From Dysgonomonas mossii DSM 22836 (GTDB lineage: Bacteria; Bacteroidota; Bacteroidia; Bacteroidales; Dysgonomonadaceae), in the NCBI RefSeq assembly GCF_000213575.1, contig NZ_GL892006.1, forward strand, positions 618,730 to 682,729: 64,000 nucleotides of DNA, in the 5' to 3' direction. The position numbers and the translations under genes are program-made. Below are positions 35,358-44,582 of the stretch, piece after piece (position 1 is the stretch's first letter; every line of letters starts with the position of its first letter). A model generated the notes under the pieces. It saw nothing but the letters and a program-made list of their open reading frames with translations. It did not search any database and was not told where the DNA came from.

Positions 35358-35521
35358 GTATCAAAATCTTAGAATATGATACAAATGGGATAAAACCAAG
35401 TTTGAGATTAAGTATTTTTAATCTAATCGGATCATCATCGGCAGTTTAAAAATATCTATTTATATTTTCTTTTATCTTGTTAAATAAAAAATTTGAAAGT
35501 GGAGAATAAAAAGGAAATTTG

Positions 35522-35562
35522 AAAAAAATGCGTCTCAAGAATGACGTAAGATTCTTGAGACA
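35522..35562 (-). terminator. Terminator of the TonB receptor gene
   Basis: An 11-bp stem GTCTCAAGAAT/ATTCTTGAGAC (35532-35542 with 35551-35561), followed on the minus strand by a T-run (plus-strand A's at 35522-35528). It begins 10 bp after the receptor stop. Confidence 0.88.
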
Positions 35563-35571
35563 CATTCAATT

Positions 35572-37857
35572 TTATATAGAACTTATCTTAAGACCAATAA
35601 AGAATGTACGAGGCAATGATGGTCCGTAAATATACTCAGAATCCCTGTTAGGGCCTTTGTCGTAATCTTTCTGTATCTGATTGAACATATTCTGTATTCC
35701 GCCATTAATCTCCACCTTATTGGTAGCATTCAGGTTGAAGAAATAAGACAGCTTCACGGTCATATCCACAAAGCTGCGTGTTTTTACAGTCACATCTTTT
35801 TCAACACCTTCTGCACCGGCAAAGTGCGGAGCCAACATAGAGCCGGTATACACCCCCGACAAAGAAACGGCATAGCTTCTCTTAGGTGTAGCGGTTGCCG
35901 AAAAGAATCCATACGTATCAGGCGATCGGAGCATCTTCTTAACAGGTTCTACATACAACTCTGACGACCAGCTTACAGGCTCTGTATAGCGGCTTCTCTG
36001 CCAAGTAAATCCACCTTGCAGCTCAAGCCAATCAATAGGCTGTATTGTTGTTTCCAGGTTTAACCCATATACGTATGCACCATCACCATTCTTGCGGGTC
36101 ATTATAATATTACCCATAGCATCGGTTCCTGTTTCTTCTACTATAAATACTCGGTTTATCTTATTATAAAATCCTTCGACAAGAAAGTAAGAGTAGAACT
36201 TATTATTAAACAAAGTATAATCAAATCCTCCGTTGATAGCATTCGAATATTCACGCTTCAGATTTTCTCCCAGCACGGTGATCGTAGCCTTTCCTCCGAT
36301 AACAGGGACATCCAGATCAGATGCAATTATTTCGGGAGCTCTATACCCCATAGAATACGCCGCACGTAAATTTACCTTCTCCCCTACTTTGTATCTTATA
36401 CTCGAACGAGGGATGATATTTACATTGTTCAGTTTATTATGTTTATCACCTCTTATTCCTACAATGAAAGTCAGCTTATCGTCACGCCATTCATTCTGTG
36501 CATAGAGGCTGCTTACATTCAGAATTTGCTTTATGTTCCGGCTATGAATCGTATCATGAAGGTTTGTATACTCTTGTGTAAAACCTACAGTAAACTTAGC
36601 AGGCATAAACAGCAGTTTATCGGTGTTCACCTCGTAGCGGACAGTACCTGTGGCTGCCAATTCGGATGTATTACCGTAGCCATTCAGATCACGACCACCA
36701 CCATAATAACTATCTCTGCCTGTTTTTTGTATAGAGCCATTCACCATCAGCTTACGTTTGTTATCGTCACTCGAATGTATATAACCTACACTCCCTGCGT
36801 GTATACTATAATCTGTAGTCTCGGCTATCTCGGCTTCATGGGGTGGGCGGTTGAGGTTATCCCCTCCCCTTCTGTACTCGGATATATAGTGATATTCGAG
36901 CGTGAGCTTATCATTTAAAGTAGGCTTTGTAAAACTGCGGAAGCCAATAGATGTCGCCTTATTTTTCCCAATTTCGGAGAAACCATCACCGTTGGCATCC
37001 CAAGCATTACGATGGCGCATATTAGCAAATAATGAAATACCCGAAGTCTTCGTTCTGTCTACAAATGAAGAATTGAGAGATAAAATATTATCCGCCGATT
37101 TTCCATCTATTAAGGACATATTATATTTTGCCTGATAAGAATTTTTCTCCGGCTCTTTTGTTATCACATTAATAACTCCGCCAATTGCATTTGCGCCATA
37201 TAGAACAGAACCGCCACCTCTGATTACTTCTACCTGCTCTATCATATTGGTCGGCATCTGTTCTAATCCATACATTTTAGATAAGGAGGTAAATACAGCT
37301 TGTCCGTCAATCAGCATTTGCGAGTACTGCCCCTCCAAGCCATTGATGCGGACTTCTTGTGTACCGCAATTCTGACAATTGGTCTCTACACGCAAGCCCG
37401 GCATATAATTCAAGCCTTGCGAAAGCGATACAGAGTTGGTAGCCTCAAATGTTTTTGTTGTAAGCTCATTTACCACCACAGGCGAAATCTTCCGATTGAG
37501 AGCCCTCAAAGATGCTGTTACTGCAACTTCGCCGAGCTGCTGGTTTTCGGGTTCTATATACATGGTCACATTTCGGGTAACGCCGTGTCCTATAGTCACC
37601 TCTTGCCTTATGGGAGCATATCCTATATACTGCGTTACCAGAATATATGTCCCTGCGGGCATTCTGTCGATAGAGAAATGCCCTGTTTCGTCTGTTACGG
37701 CAACATGGTTGGTCTTGTCGATATAAACAGTTACACCCGGAAGATGCTCTTCGGTTTGTCCATCAAGCACATGCCCTTTGATGGATGAAGTTTTCGATTG
37801 CGCTATAGAACTTATAGCATATAGTATATAGAATGATAAAAGTATAATCTTTTTCAT
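35572..37857 (-). CDS. TonB-dependent outer-membrane receptor
   Basis: 761 aa. Signal peptide 1-~19. A CarboxypepD_reg-like domain spans about 24-112 ('SIKGHVLDGQTEEHLPGVTV'). The plug domain includes 'NCQNCGTQEVRINGLEGQYS' and 'VEQVEVIRGGGSVLYGANAI'. A 22-strand barrel ends in 'SLPRTFFIGLKISSI'. The C-x-x-C in the plug is a distinctive feature of a Bacteroidota receptor subgroup. The absence of a SusD partner argues against glycan uptake; size and sequence fit siderophore, heme, cobalamin or metal receptors. The gene upstream encodes a His-rich small protein, which points to a metal or metal complex (inference). Confidence 0.9.
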   Translation of the reverse strand: MKKIILLSFYILYAISSIAQSKTSSIKGHVLDGQTEEHLPGVTVYIDKTNHVAVTDETGHFSIDRMPAGTYILVTQYIGYAPIRQEVTIGHGVTRNVTMYIEPENQQLGEVAVTASLRALNRKISPVVVNELTTKTFEATNSVSLSQGLNYMPGLRVETNCQNCGTQEVRINGLEGQYSQMLIDGQAVFTSLSKMYGLEQMPTNMIEQVEVIRGGGSVLYGANAIGGVINVITKEPEKNSYQAKYNMSLIDGKSADNILSLNSSFVDRTKTSGISLFANMRHRNAWDANGDGFSEIGKNKATSIGFRSFTKPTLNDKLTLEYHYISEYRRGGDNLNRPPHEAEIAETTDYSIHAGSVGYIHSSDDNKRKLMVNGSIQKTGRDSYYGGGRDLNGYGNTSELAATGTVRYEVNTDKLLFMPAKFTVGFTQEYTNLHDTIHSRNIKQILNVSSLYAQNEWRDDKLTFIVGIRGDKHNKLNNVNIIPRSSIRYKVGEKVNLRAAYSMGYRAPEIIASDLDVPVIGGKATITVLGENLKREYSNAINGGFDYTLFNNKFYSYFLVEGFYNKINRVFIVEETGTDAMGNIIMTRKNGDGAYVYGLNLETTIQPIDWLELQGGFTWQRSRYTEPVSWSSELYVEPVKKMLRSPDTYGFFSATATPKRSYAVSLSGVYTGSMLAPHFAGAEGVEKDVTVKTRSFVDMTVKLSYFFNLNATNKVEINGGIQNMFNQIQKDYDKGPNRDSEYIYGPSLPRTFFIGLKISSI

Positions 37858-38052
37858 ATTGATTAAATATATAATAATGGTACAATAACAATCGGGTAAT
37901 GCACCATTTTGTATGATGTACTAGCAATACAAATTTCGTTCAAGAAGTTTGCATTGCACTTTTTGGGAATAAGTTAAATGAATAGAGACTGAAGCATAAA
38001 CACTTCAATCACAGGGAGGAAAACAATTCCTCAAAATTTGACATAATTAGTC

Positions 38053-38433
38053 TCAGGATAGAAACGAAGGGGGTGCTCTATAATTGGTAGAATACAAAAC
38101 AGGTGGAATTATATCCTTTAATATTACCTGCTTGTATGTAAAGATTATCTCGGGAATATATATATCACCGATATGGGAAGATACAGCCTCGAAAGAGGCG
38201 AGATTAGATACCTGATTGAAAGTAAAGAAACCGGCCGAGGTATGATGGTGGGTTTCGAACGGCAGTTGCCTATTATCGTCGCCATCTTTTGCCAGCTTCT
38301 TATATGGATGTGAGTGCACATAAACCACTCCATTATACACGTGGCTATGTACAAAATAAGATACACAGCCCAGATATCCTATATACAATAGGAATAATAC
38401 TCTGGCTGTGTATCTTATTTTATTTCTCGACAC
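38053..38433 (-). CDS. Small His-rich membrane-anchored protein next to the TonB receptor
   Basis: 126 aa. One N-terminal hydrophobic helix or signal (about 11-28, 'VLFLLYIGYLGCVSYFVH'). It is followed by clustered histidines: 'HSHVYNGVVYVHSHPYKK' (about 29-46) and 'ETHHHTSAGFF' (about 60-70), and later 'SSHIGDIYIPE'. No named family recognised. Inference: a periplasmic or envelope metal-binding accessory for the receptor encoded 195 bp downstream. The 17-bp gap to the DUF4270 gene upstream could allow read-through, but no functional link to DUF4270 is evident. The start is the first ATG; the helix follows directly, which supports it. Confidence 0.7.
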   Translation of the reverse strand: MSRNKIRYTARVLFLLYIGYLGCVSYFVHSHVYNGVVYVHSHPYKKLAKDGDDNRQLPFETHHHTSAGFFTFNQVSNLASFEAVSSHIGDIYIPEIIFTYKQVILKDIIPPVLYSTNYRAPPSFLS

Positions 38434-38450
38434 TATATCTTTTTAGCTAA

Positions 38451-39863
38451 TCATTTCGAGCTGCTATTATAGTTACTGAATATAAGCCCCATCTTCATAT
38501 TGTTAACATCTGTTCTGAATATAGCTGATGCCGGAGACATTAAGTTATAAACATTTGTATAGATAGTAACACTAGAGCCTGAAGAGGTTGTAGACGATTG
38601 GGTCTTAGCCGAAACAGGTATAACCAAATATTTAAGATCAGGAATATTGTCTTTTCCTTTATAATAATCCATATAGTGGTTAATCAGGTTAGCTATATTA
38701 TTCACAGTAGATCCTTTCATATTTCCATAGACGAAATTATAAATATTAGTCGACGACCGCTCCATCACAAAGCTGGTTTTGGCATCGGGTCTATTCTTAT
38801 TTCTATCCGAAAAGAAATTAGTCAAAGAATCTTTATTTATAAACAAAAGAGTTGATGGCCTTCCCAAATTGGTTTTTTCTTCCTCCTCGGTGAATCCTTT
38901 AATCTTAAAGTTAGCAGCGTTCAATTTATTATTTTTCTTACCCGTCTCTTCGGCTTTTTTCATTATTTCAGCCAAAGGTATTGTCAATTCGGTACATACT
39001 CCCGCCGGGCTTTTCATGTATGTACGTGTATCATTATTCGTAAACAAGTAGTCCGGGTTTTTGTTCTGAATGTGGTTCAACTGTATCACTTCGGGTGTAA
39101 AAGCCATTCTAAAGATCCCTACTCGAACAGAGTCTTCGGTATCTGCTATATTTCTGCCATTATATTTAAGATATACCTTAAATATTGTAGTACTCGCACT
39201 AATCATTGTTCCCGAACCAAAGGTAGATGTGAGATACATACCTTTAAAGAATTTGCGGAAAGAATCAGAATTTTTGAATGTCGCGCCTTTAGAGTTCACC
39301 CATTCATCATAAAACTCTTGCCCCATATCCTTTTTGAGACGAAGGGAGTATGTTCTTTGACCGCTATTGTTCGGAGCAGAGATTACTGTAAATATACCTT
39401 GTCCTAGAGGTTGCGTCATATCACAATATTTCTTCGGATCTATATTCGTAAAGAAATTAGCGGTAAGAGGCTGTGTTGCTCTGTATGCAGCGATACCAAA
39501 CGGAGCGATACTATCACCTAAATACTGATCAGAAATCACTTCAAGGAAAGTAGAATCGATAGAAAGTGTTTTTGGTGGAAACTCCGTATTCTCAGGACAA
39601 TATAGTTCTGATAAGTAATCAGACTTAATGTTCCCGAATACAGGATCTACATAATTTCCTAATAACCCTGTTTGAGATTTGGCATATACCGAATCTTCGA
39701 GCGATACAGTTCTTGCTGTTATCGCAACAGTATCAACATATACAAATATATCGTCTCCTTCGGGCAGTATAGAATTTCCTATCTTGTTCAAATCGTCATC
39801 ACAAGAAATAAAAACAACCATCAGGATTGTAATTATCAGACTCAGTAAAGCTTTACTCTTCAT
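38451..39863 (-). CDS. DUF4270 lipoprotein
   Basis: 470 aa. The lipoprotein signal ends in 'FISC' (Cys at 21) followed by 'DDDLNKIG', an acidic surface-export-like stretch. 'NSILPEGDDIFVYVDTV' and 'LEDSVYAKSQTGLLGNYVDP' are typical of DUF4270. The mature protein is beta-rich with no enzyme motif. Known only as a Bacteroidota-specific family often next to a short glycogen-synthase-like gene and panC, exactly as here. Function unknown. A terminator lies between it and the upstream glycogen-synthase-like gene, so it probably has its own promoter. Confidence 0.88.
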   Translation of the reverse strand: MKSKALLSLIITILMVVFISCDDDLNKIGNSILPEGDDIFVYVDTVAITARTVSLEDSVYAKSQTGLLGNYVDPVFGNIKSDYLSELYCPENTEFPPKTLSIDSTFLEVISDQYLGDSIAPFGIAAYRATQPLTANFFTNIDPKKYCDMTQPLGQGIFTVISAPNNSGQRTYSLRLKKDMGQEFYDEWVNSKGATFKNSDSFRKFFKGMYLTSTFGSGTMISASTTIFKVYLKYNGRNIADTEDSVRVGIFRMAFTPEVIQLNHIQNKNPDYLFTNNDTRTYMKSPAGVCTELTIPLAEIMKKAEETGKKNNKLNAANFKIKGFTEEEEKTNLGRPSTLLFINKDSLTNFFSDRNKNRPDAKTSFVMERSSTNIYNFVYGNMKGSTVNNIANLINHYMDYYKGKDNIPDLKYLVIPVSAKTQSSTTSSGSSVTIYTNVYNLMSPASAIFRTDVNNMKMGLIFSNYNSSSK

Positions 39864-39902
39864 TCAAAATTAAGGGTTAAATTAAATTGGTTTCAAATAT
39901 CC

Positions 39903-39940
39903 AAAAAAATGCTGTTCTCATGAAATAAAACAGCATTTTT
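39903..39940 (-). terminator. Terminator of the glycogen-synthase-like gene
   Basis: The stem AAATGCTGTT/AACAGCATTT has A-runs on the left and T-runs on the right (39903-39940). It works on the minus strand after the gene that stops at 39961 and is potentially bidirectional. Confidence 0.82.
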
Positions 39941-39960
39941 CTATTTTTATTTTAGATACT

Positions 39961-40767
39961 TTAAAGATTCTCGTAAAAATTATTGATTGCATCAACAGAA
40001 TTCTCCAAATCTCCCTGATAAGGAAGGAAGTTTTTAGCTGATTTACTTGCGAAATCGAGTACATCTTTATTAATCAAATCTTCACTTTGTATTACTCCGT
40101 CTGCATTTTTGATTGCAAATTTAGCCAGAGTTTCGAAATCAACAACGCCTTTTAGGTCTGCGATTTCCTTATCTTTTATTCCGTCAAACTTTAATTTATC
40201 GATAAATTTATTGCTGAACGGCTTCTTAAAGTCATCATTATAGAGAGAGTAAACAACCTTCGAATTTTTGAAACAAGGGTCGTCAGCATACGCAGTCTTA
40301 ATATAAAGACCTGTAAGAGCCGTCATCCAACCATGACAATCGATCACATCAGGTATCCAGCGGAGTTTTTTTATTGTTTCCAATACACCCCTCACATAGA
40401 ATATGCTTCGTTCGTCATTGTCGTCAAACTCTACACCATTATCGTCTGCCACAGTGTATTTACGCTTAAAATAATCATCATTATCTATAAAGTAGATCTG
40501 CATGCGGGCAGCTTGTATCGATGCCACTTTTATTATCAGAGGATGGTCTGTATCATCTATTATAAGATTCATTCCCGATAGGCGTATTACTTCGTGCAAC
40601 TGATTACGCCGTTCGTTTATACTGCCGAACTTCGGCATAAACGTTCTTATTTCCTGTCCTTTTTCTTGTATTGCTTGAGGTAAGTATCTACAATTAGTTG
40701 CTATTGGTGAATCCGGCAAGTAAGGAGTGATCTCCTGCGTGATGTATAAAATCTTTTTAGTACCCAT
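39961..40767 (-). CDS. Short glycogen/starch synthase-like protein (GT5 N-domain only)
   Basis: 268 aa. The N-terminal 'KKILYITQEITPYLPDSPIA' matches the GT5 starch synthase catalytic domain, but the usual acceptor-loop lysine motif (KTGGLGDV) is replaced. 'PDVIDCHGWMTALTGLYIK' corresponds to the 'HDWQ' region. The whole C-terminal GT-B nucleotide-binding half (~200 aa) is missing. Known: such short forms are common in Bacteroidota next to DUF4270 and are annotated 'glycogen/starch synthase'. Without the donor-binding half it is unlikely to be an active synthase by itself. It is divergent from panC, with a 229-bp gap. Confidence 0.82.
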   Translation of the reverse strand: MGTKKILYITQEITPYLPDSPIATNCRYLPQAIQEKGQEIRTFMPKFGSINERRNQLHEVIRLSGMNLIIDDTDHPLIIKVASIQAARMQIYFIDNDDYFKRKYTVADDNGVEFDDNDERSIFYVRGVLETIKKLRWIPDVIDCHGWMTALTGLYIKTAYADDPCFKNSKVVYSLYNDDFKKPFSNKFIDKLKFDGIKDKEIADLKGVVDFETLAKFAIKNADGVIQSEDLINKDVLDFASKSAKNFLPYQGDLENSVDAINNFYENL

Positions 40768-40805
40768 TTAATTATAATCCTCTTCTGTTTCTTGAATTGA
40801 AAGTA

Positions 40806-40813
40806 CAAAGATA
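40806..40813 (-). promoter_or_regulatory. Candidate -7 element for the glycogen-synthase-like gene
   Basis: The minus strand reads TATCTTTG, 38 bp upstream of the start codon; the nearest TTG is 23 bp further upstream. Confidence 0.5.
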
Positions 40814-40996
40814 ATAAAAAAAAATCTTGTTTTTTGCAAATTTTACAAGACAAAATCCTGCAACCCTTTAATTTAAGGTCTTTCTTCCTTGTTTTGGTGA
40901 AGATTTATTCGTTAAAATTGAAACAAAAAAGCCTGATTGTTTCGTCGTTACACAAATATTTAGTTGCTTTGTATCCGCTTTTGATTTTTGAAAAAG

Positions 40997-41848
40997 ATGA
41001 GATTATTAAATACTGTAAAAGAGGTACAAGATGTTGTTGCACCATTGCGCCTGAAAGACAAAAAAATAGGATTCGTACCCACCATGGGTGCACTGCATAA
41101 CGGTCATATTTCTCTTGTAAAACAATGTATCGCAGACAATGACATCTCTATTGTCAGCGTATTTGTAAACCCGACACAGTTTAACAACAAAGAAGATCTT
41201 GTAAAATATCCGCGCAACCTGGAACAAGATTGCCTATTTCTGGAAAAAGCAGGCGTAGATTTCGTCTTTGCCCCTTCCGAAAAAGAAATATACCCCGAGC
41301 CGGATACAAGAGAGTTCGATTTTGGACAGATTGACAAAGTGATGGAAGGCGTGCATCGCCCGGGACACTTCAACGGTGTAGCACAAGTGGTGAGCCGTTT
41401 GTTTGACATTGTAAAACCTGACAAGGCTTATTTTGGAGAAAAAGATTTCCAACAATTGGCAGTAATCAGGGCTATGGTCAAGCAACTGGAGTTGCCGGTA
41501 CAGATTGTACCAATGCCGATAGTACGGGAACCCAGCGGACTGGCACTAAGCAGTCGGAACGAAAGACTGAACGCAGCTCAAAAACAGGTGGCTGTAAATA
41601 TATCTAAAACCTTATTCGAAAGTAAGGAATGGATGCAATCCCAGACCGTAAAAGAGGTGATAGACAAAGTAACCAATCAGCTCAATTCACAAGAAGAGCT
41701 TAATGTGGAATACTACGAAATAGTAGACGGCGATTCTTTACAGTCGGTAAACAACTGGCAAGAATCTGATTATATAGTAGGATGCATCGCAGTATTTTGT
41801 GGCGATGTACGTTTGATAGATAATATTGTATACAAAGCGAAAGCTTAA
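40997..41848 (+). CDS. panC: Pantothenate synthetase
   Basis: 283 aa from ATG 40997 (an in-frame TTG at 40988 is less likely). Motifs: '[18 protein letters not shown]' (HIGH-like nucleotide site), '[16 protein letters not shown]', '[20 protein letters not shown]', '[16 protein letters not shown]' and '[15 protein letters not shown]' (KMSKS-like). Known function: ATP-dependent joining of pantoate and beta-alanine. It is followed after 15 bp by panD, which supplies beta-alanine, so the pair is a two-gene vitamin B5 operon. Confidence 0.97.
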   Translation: MRLLNTVKEVQDVVAPLRLKDKKIGFVPTMGALHNGHISLVKQCIADNDISIVSVFVNPTQFNNKEDLVKYPRNLEQDCLFLEKAGVDFVFAPSEKEIYPEPDTREFDFGQIDKVMEGVHRPGHFNGVAQVVSRLFDIVKPDKAYFGEKDFQQLAVIRAMVKQLELPVQIVPMPIVREPSGLALSSRNERLNAAQKQVAVNISKTLFESKEWMQSQTVKEVIDKVTNQLNSQEELNVEYYEIVDGDSLQSVNNWQESDYIVGCIAVFCGDVRLIDNIVYKAKA

Positions 41849-41863
41849 TTATAAAGATAAAAA

Positions 41864-42217
41864 ATGATCATAGAAGTTGTAAAATCGAAGTTACATCGTG
41901 TTACTGTAACCGAAGCCAACTTGAATTATATCGGAAGTATCACGATAGATGAAGATTTGATGGACGCGGCAAACCTGATAGAAGGCGAAAAAGTCCAGAT
42001 CGTCAATAATAACAATGGCGAACGCCTCGAAACATACGTCATCAGAGGCGAACGTGGATCGGGTGCAATTTGCCTGAATGGAGCTGCCGCCCGTAAAGTA
42101 CAACCGGGAGACATTGTTATTATAATGTCTTATGCCCAAATGGAGTTTGAAGAAGCTAAGTCTTTCAAGCCATGGGTTGTATTTCCTGACACTAAGACTA
42201 ACAAGATTATCAAATAA
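41864..42217 (+). CDS. panD: Aspartate 1-decarboxylase
   Basis: 117 aa, the normal length. The self-processing Gly24-Ser25 bond ('NYIGSITID') gives the pyruvoyl cofactor. '[16 protein letters not shown]', '[20 protein letters not shown]' and '[13 protein letters not shown]' complete the family pattern. Known function: makes beta-alanine from L-aspartate. Co-transcribed with panC. Confidence 0.97.
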   Translation: MIIEVVKSKLHRVTVTEANLNYIGSITIDEDLMDAANLIEGEKVQIVNNNNGERLETYVIRGERGSGAICLNGAAARKVQPGDIVIIMSYAQMEFEEAKSFKPWVVFPDTKTNKIIK

Positions 42218-42277
42218 GACCTATTTTTAGGAATTTATATTAACTCTGCTATTGGCAAATAGCAAACAGCTAAACTT

Positions 42278-43633
42278 ATGCATTCATATACATATAAAGA
42301 TATATGGAAGATAAGTATTCCTATCATGCTAGGATTGCTTGCCCAAAATATCATACAACTAACAGGCACTTTTTTCCTCGGACATGTTGTCAATCCCGAC
42401 CACCCCGGTTTGGCGGGTATATATCAAAGTGCTTCAGGGCTTGCAGGAATATATTATGTAGCCATTTTTACCATTTGCTTCGGGTTCAGTATCGGTGGGC
42501 AGATTATGATCAGCCGCCGCAATGGCGAAAAAAATTACGATAAGATAGGTACGATCGTGATACAGGGGCTTATGTTTTTACAGGTATTTGCCCTTATTCT
42601 GTTTTTCATGTCACAGCTGCTAATCGATCAGGTGCTGTCTACATTCCTCAAATCGCCGGATGTATTTGACGCTATCGACAGATACCTGTCTATACGCATC
42701 TATGGTTTCTTCTTTGCAGCATTCAACGTAATGTTCCGTGCATTCTATGTCGGAATCGCCCGCACGAAGGTATTGACATTCAATGCTATCACAATGGCTG
42801 TTGTAAATATTATAGCCGACTATGCCCTGATATTCGGTAACTTCGGTTGCCCCGAGATGGGAATTGAAGGTGCTGCCATCGCTGCGGTATTGTCGGAGAT
42901 AGCCTCTGTGCTATTCTTCACCATATATACATTTGCAACCGTCGACTTCAAGAAATATGGCTTTGCAAAGATGAAATTCAAGCTATCGATTATCAGAAGC
43001 ATCCTGAATATATCATCCTTTACGATGGTGCAGTATTTTATCTCCATGTCCACATGGTTTATCTTCTTTGTTGCCATAGAGCAACACTCCGAAGATGCAC
43101 TCAAAATAACGAACCTCGTCCGAAGTTTCTATATGGTTTATTTCATTCCGATGAATGCATTAGCAACCACTGCCAACACACTGGTGGGAAATACGATGGG
43201 GACAGGAAATATAAAAGGGGTTATTCCCCTTGTAAAGAAAATATGCTTATTGAATCTGGGAATAATCGTTTTCATGATGGGAATAACATTTATTTCTCCC
43301 GAGTTTTGGATATCAATTATAGCTCCTATCGATCAGAAAACACTTATCGCAGAAACGGTGATGCCTCTCATCGTATTACTTTTCTCGTTACCGATATCAG
43401 CGTTAAGCATTGTAGTATTCAACTCCATCTCAGGGACAGGAAACACCAAAGCTGCCCTTATCTTGGAAATGATAACAATGGTAATATACATTGTGGCTAT
43501 GTGCTGGATAGTAATATATAAAGAAATGTCTGTCGCATGGTGTTGGACTGTAGAATACTGCTATTGGGGACCTCTATTGATATTCTCAGTCATATATCTC
43601 ACACGTGCCCGATGGCAAAATAAGGTGGTATAA
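42278..43633 (+). CDS. MATE-family efflux transporter
   Basis: 451 aa with 12 hydrophobic helices in two similar halves. The N-terminal 'IWKISIPIMLGLLAQNIIQLTGTFFLG' is a typical MatE start, and 'IGGQIMISRRNGEKN' is the first cytoplasmic loop. Known role: sodium- or proton-driven export of drugs or metabolites. It lies 60 bp after panD with no terminator but with a small hairpin before the start (GCTATT/AATAGC, 42248-42263). It converges on trmN6. The substrate is unknown. Confidence 0.9.
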   Translation: MHSYTYKDIWKISIPIMLGLLAQNIIQLTGTFFLGHVVNPDHPGLAGIYQSASGLAGIYYVAIFTICFGFSIGGQIMISRRNGEKNYDKIGTIVIQGLMFLQVFALILFFMSQLLIDQVLSTFLKSPDVFDAIDRYLSIRIYGFFFAAFNVMFRAFYVGIARTKVLTFNAITMAVVNIIADYALIFGNFGCPEMGIEGAAIAAVLSEIASVLFFTIYTFATVDFKKYGFAKMKFKLSIIRSILNISSFTMVQYFISMSTWFIFFVAIEQHSEDALKITNLVRSFYMVYFIPMNALATTANTLVGNTMGTGNIKGVIPLVKKICLLNLGIIVFMMGITFISPEFWISIIAPIDQKTLIAETVMPLIVLLFSLPISALSIVVFNSISGTGNTKAALILEMITMVIYIVAMCWIVIYKEMSVAWCWTVEYCYWGPLLIFSVIYLTRARWQNKVV

Positions 43634-43671
43634 AAACAGCTCTGGCGAAACGTATAATCCGAAAACCCTCG

Positions 43672-44382
43672 TTACATTTTCAGATAAAAATCTTTCAGTA
43701 GAGCCGTAAAGCCATCCGAATATACATGTCTTGCTTTTTCTACAATCAAGTCATTTTCGATTGGTGCGGTTTCCTCTTTCGAGAGCTCTATCAAAATGCG
43801 TTTTGGTGCAGAATCAGGGGTAGAAAACACATTGGTTATACGTGACACTGACAGCTTATATTGTTCTGCAAGCTTTATAAGCTCCGTTTTATAATCAAAA
43901 GGATAGATAAAAGACATCCGCCCTCTTTGAGACAAAAGTGAAGCAGACAAACCAATCAAATCTTCGACAGGCAAACTATCGGTATGCCGAGCCAAAGAAC
44001 GTTCTTTGTTTGGTGACTTTAAGGATTGCACAAAAAAAGGAGGGTTGGAAACAATCACATTATATCGTTTCTCGGCTTTTGAGGAAAACTCTTGCAACGA
44101 AGCATTCCAAGAATTGATACGATTACCAAATGGAGAATTTTCAATATTATCCTTTGCCTGACTTACAGCATCGCTATCAATGTCTATTGCATCTATTATA
44201 GTTTTTTCGTTGCGCTGAGCCATCATCAACGAAATGAGCCCCGTACCTGTACCTACATCCAGAATATTATCACCCGAAACATTTACCCATGCACCAAGCA
44301 AAACACCGTCTGTACCCACCTTCATGGCACAACGATCGTGATAGACTGTAAATTTTTTGAACCTGAAATAAGGATTCGGCAT
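43672..44382 (-). CDS. trmN6: tRNA1(Val) A37 N6-methyltransferase
   Basis: 236 aa, Rossmann-type SAM methyltransferase. 'FRFKKFTVYHDRCAMKVGTDGVLLGAWV' is the YfiC/TrmN6 N-terminus. 'ILDVGTGTGLISLMMAQR' is the SAM site and 'VIVSNPPFF' is the N6-adenine NPPF motif. Known function: methylates adenosine 37 of tRNA-Val. Single gene, convergent with the MATE gene and divergent from lon. Confidence 0.92.
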   Translation of the reverse strand: MPNPYFRFKKFTVYHDRCAMKVGTDGVLLGAWVNVSGDNILDVGTGTGLISLMMAQRNEKTIIDAIDIDSDAVSQAKDNIENSPFGNRINSWNASLQEFSSKAEKRYNVIVSNPPFFVQSLKSPNKERSLARHTDSLPVEDLIGLSASLLSQRGRMSFIYPFDYKTELIKLAEQYKLSVSRITNVFSTPDSAPKRILIELSKEETAPIENDLIVEKARHVYSDGFTALLKDFYLKM

Positions 44383-44417
44383 ATTTATTCGAGTAACATT
44401 TTTATAGTAAAATCAAT

Positions 44418-44445
44418 GTACAATTTATTATTATAGTTATTGTAC
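44418..44445. repeat. 7-bp inverted repeat between trmN6 and lon
   Basis: GTACAAT (44418-44424) and ATTGTAC (44439-44445) with a 14-bp spacer, 35 bp upstream of trmN6. A possible operator or chance; no promoter box could be placed beside it with confidence. Confidence 0.3.
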
Positions 44446-44582
44446 TATCCCTCATTCAAAAAATCTATAACCATTTATGGCATAAATTTTGTTATATATG
44501 TAAACAAAGTTAGTTATTATTCCATATTTTTACCTGCTTCTTGTAAATAAGGGGCATAAAAACAAAAACAAGGATTATAAGT

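Noticed and set aside
37858-38052. Riboswitch upstream of the TonB receptor
   Set aside because: Small hairpins exist (GAGGA/TCCTC near 38015-38032, GAAG/CTTC), but I could not match any known riboswitch core.
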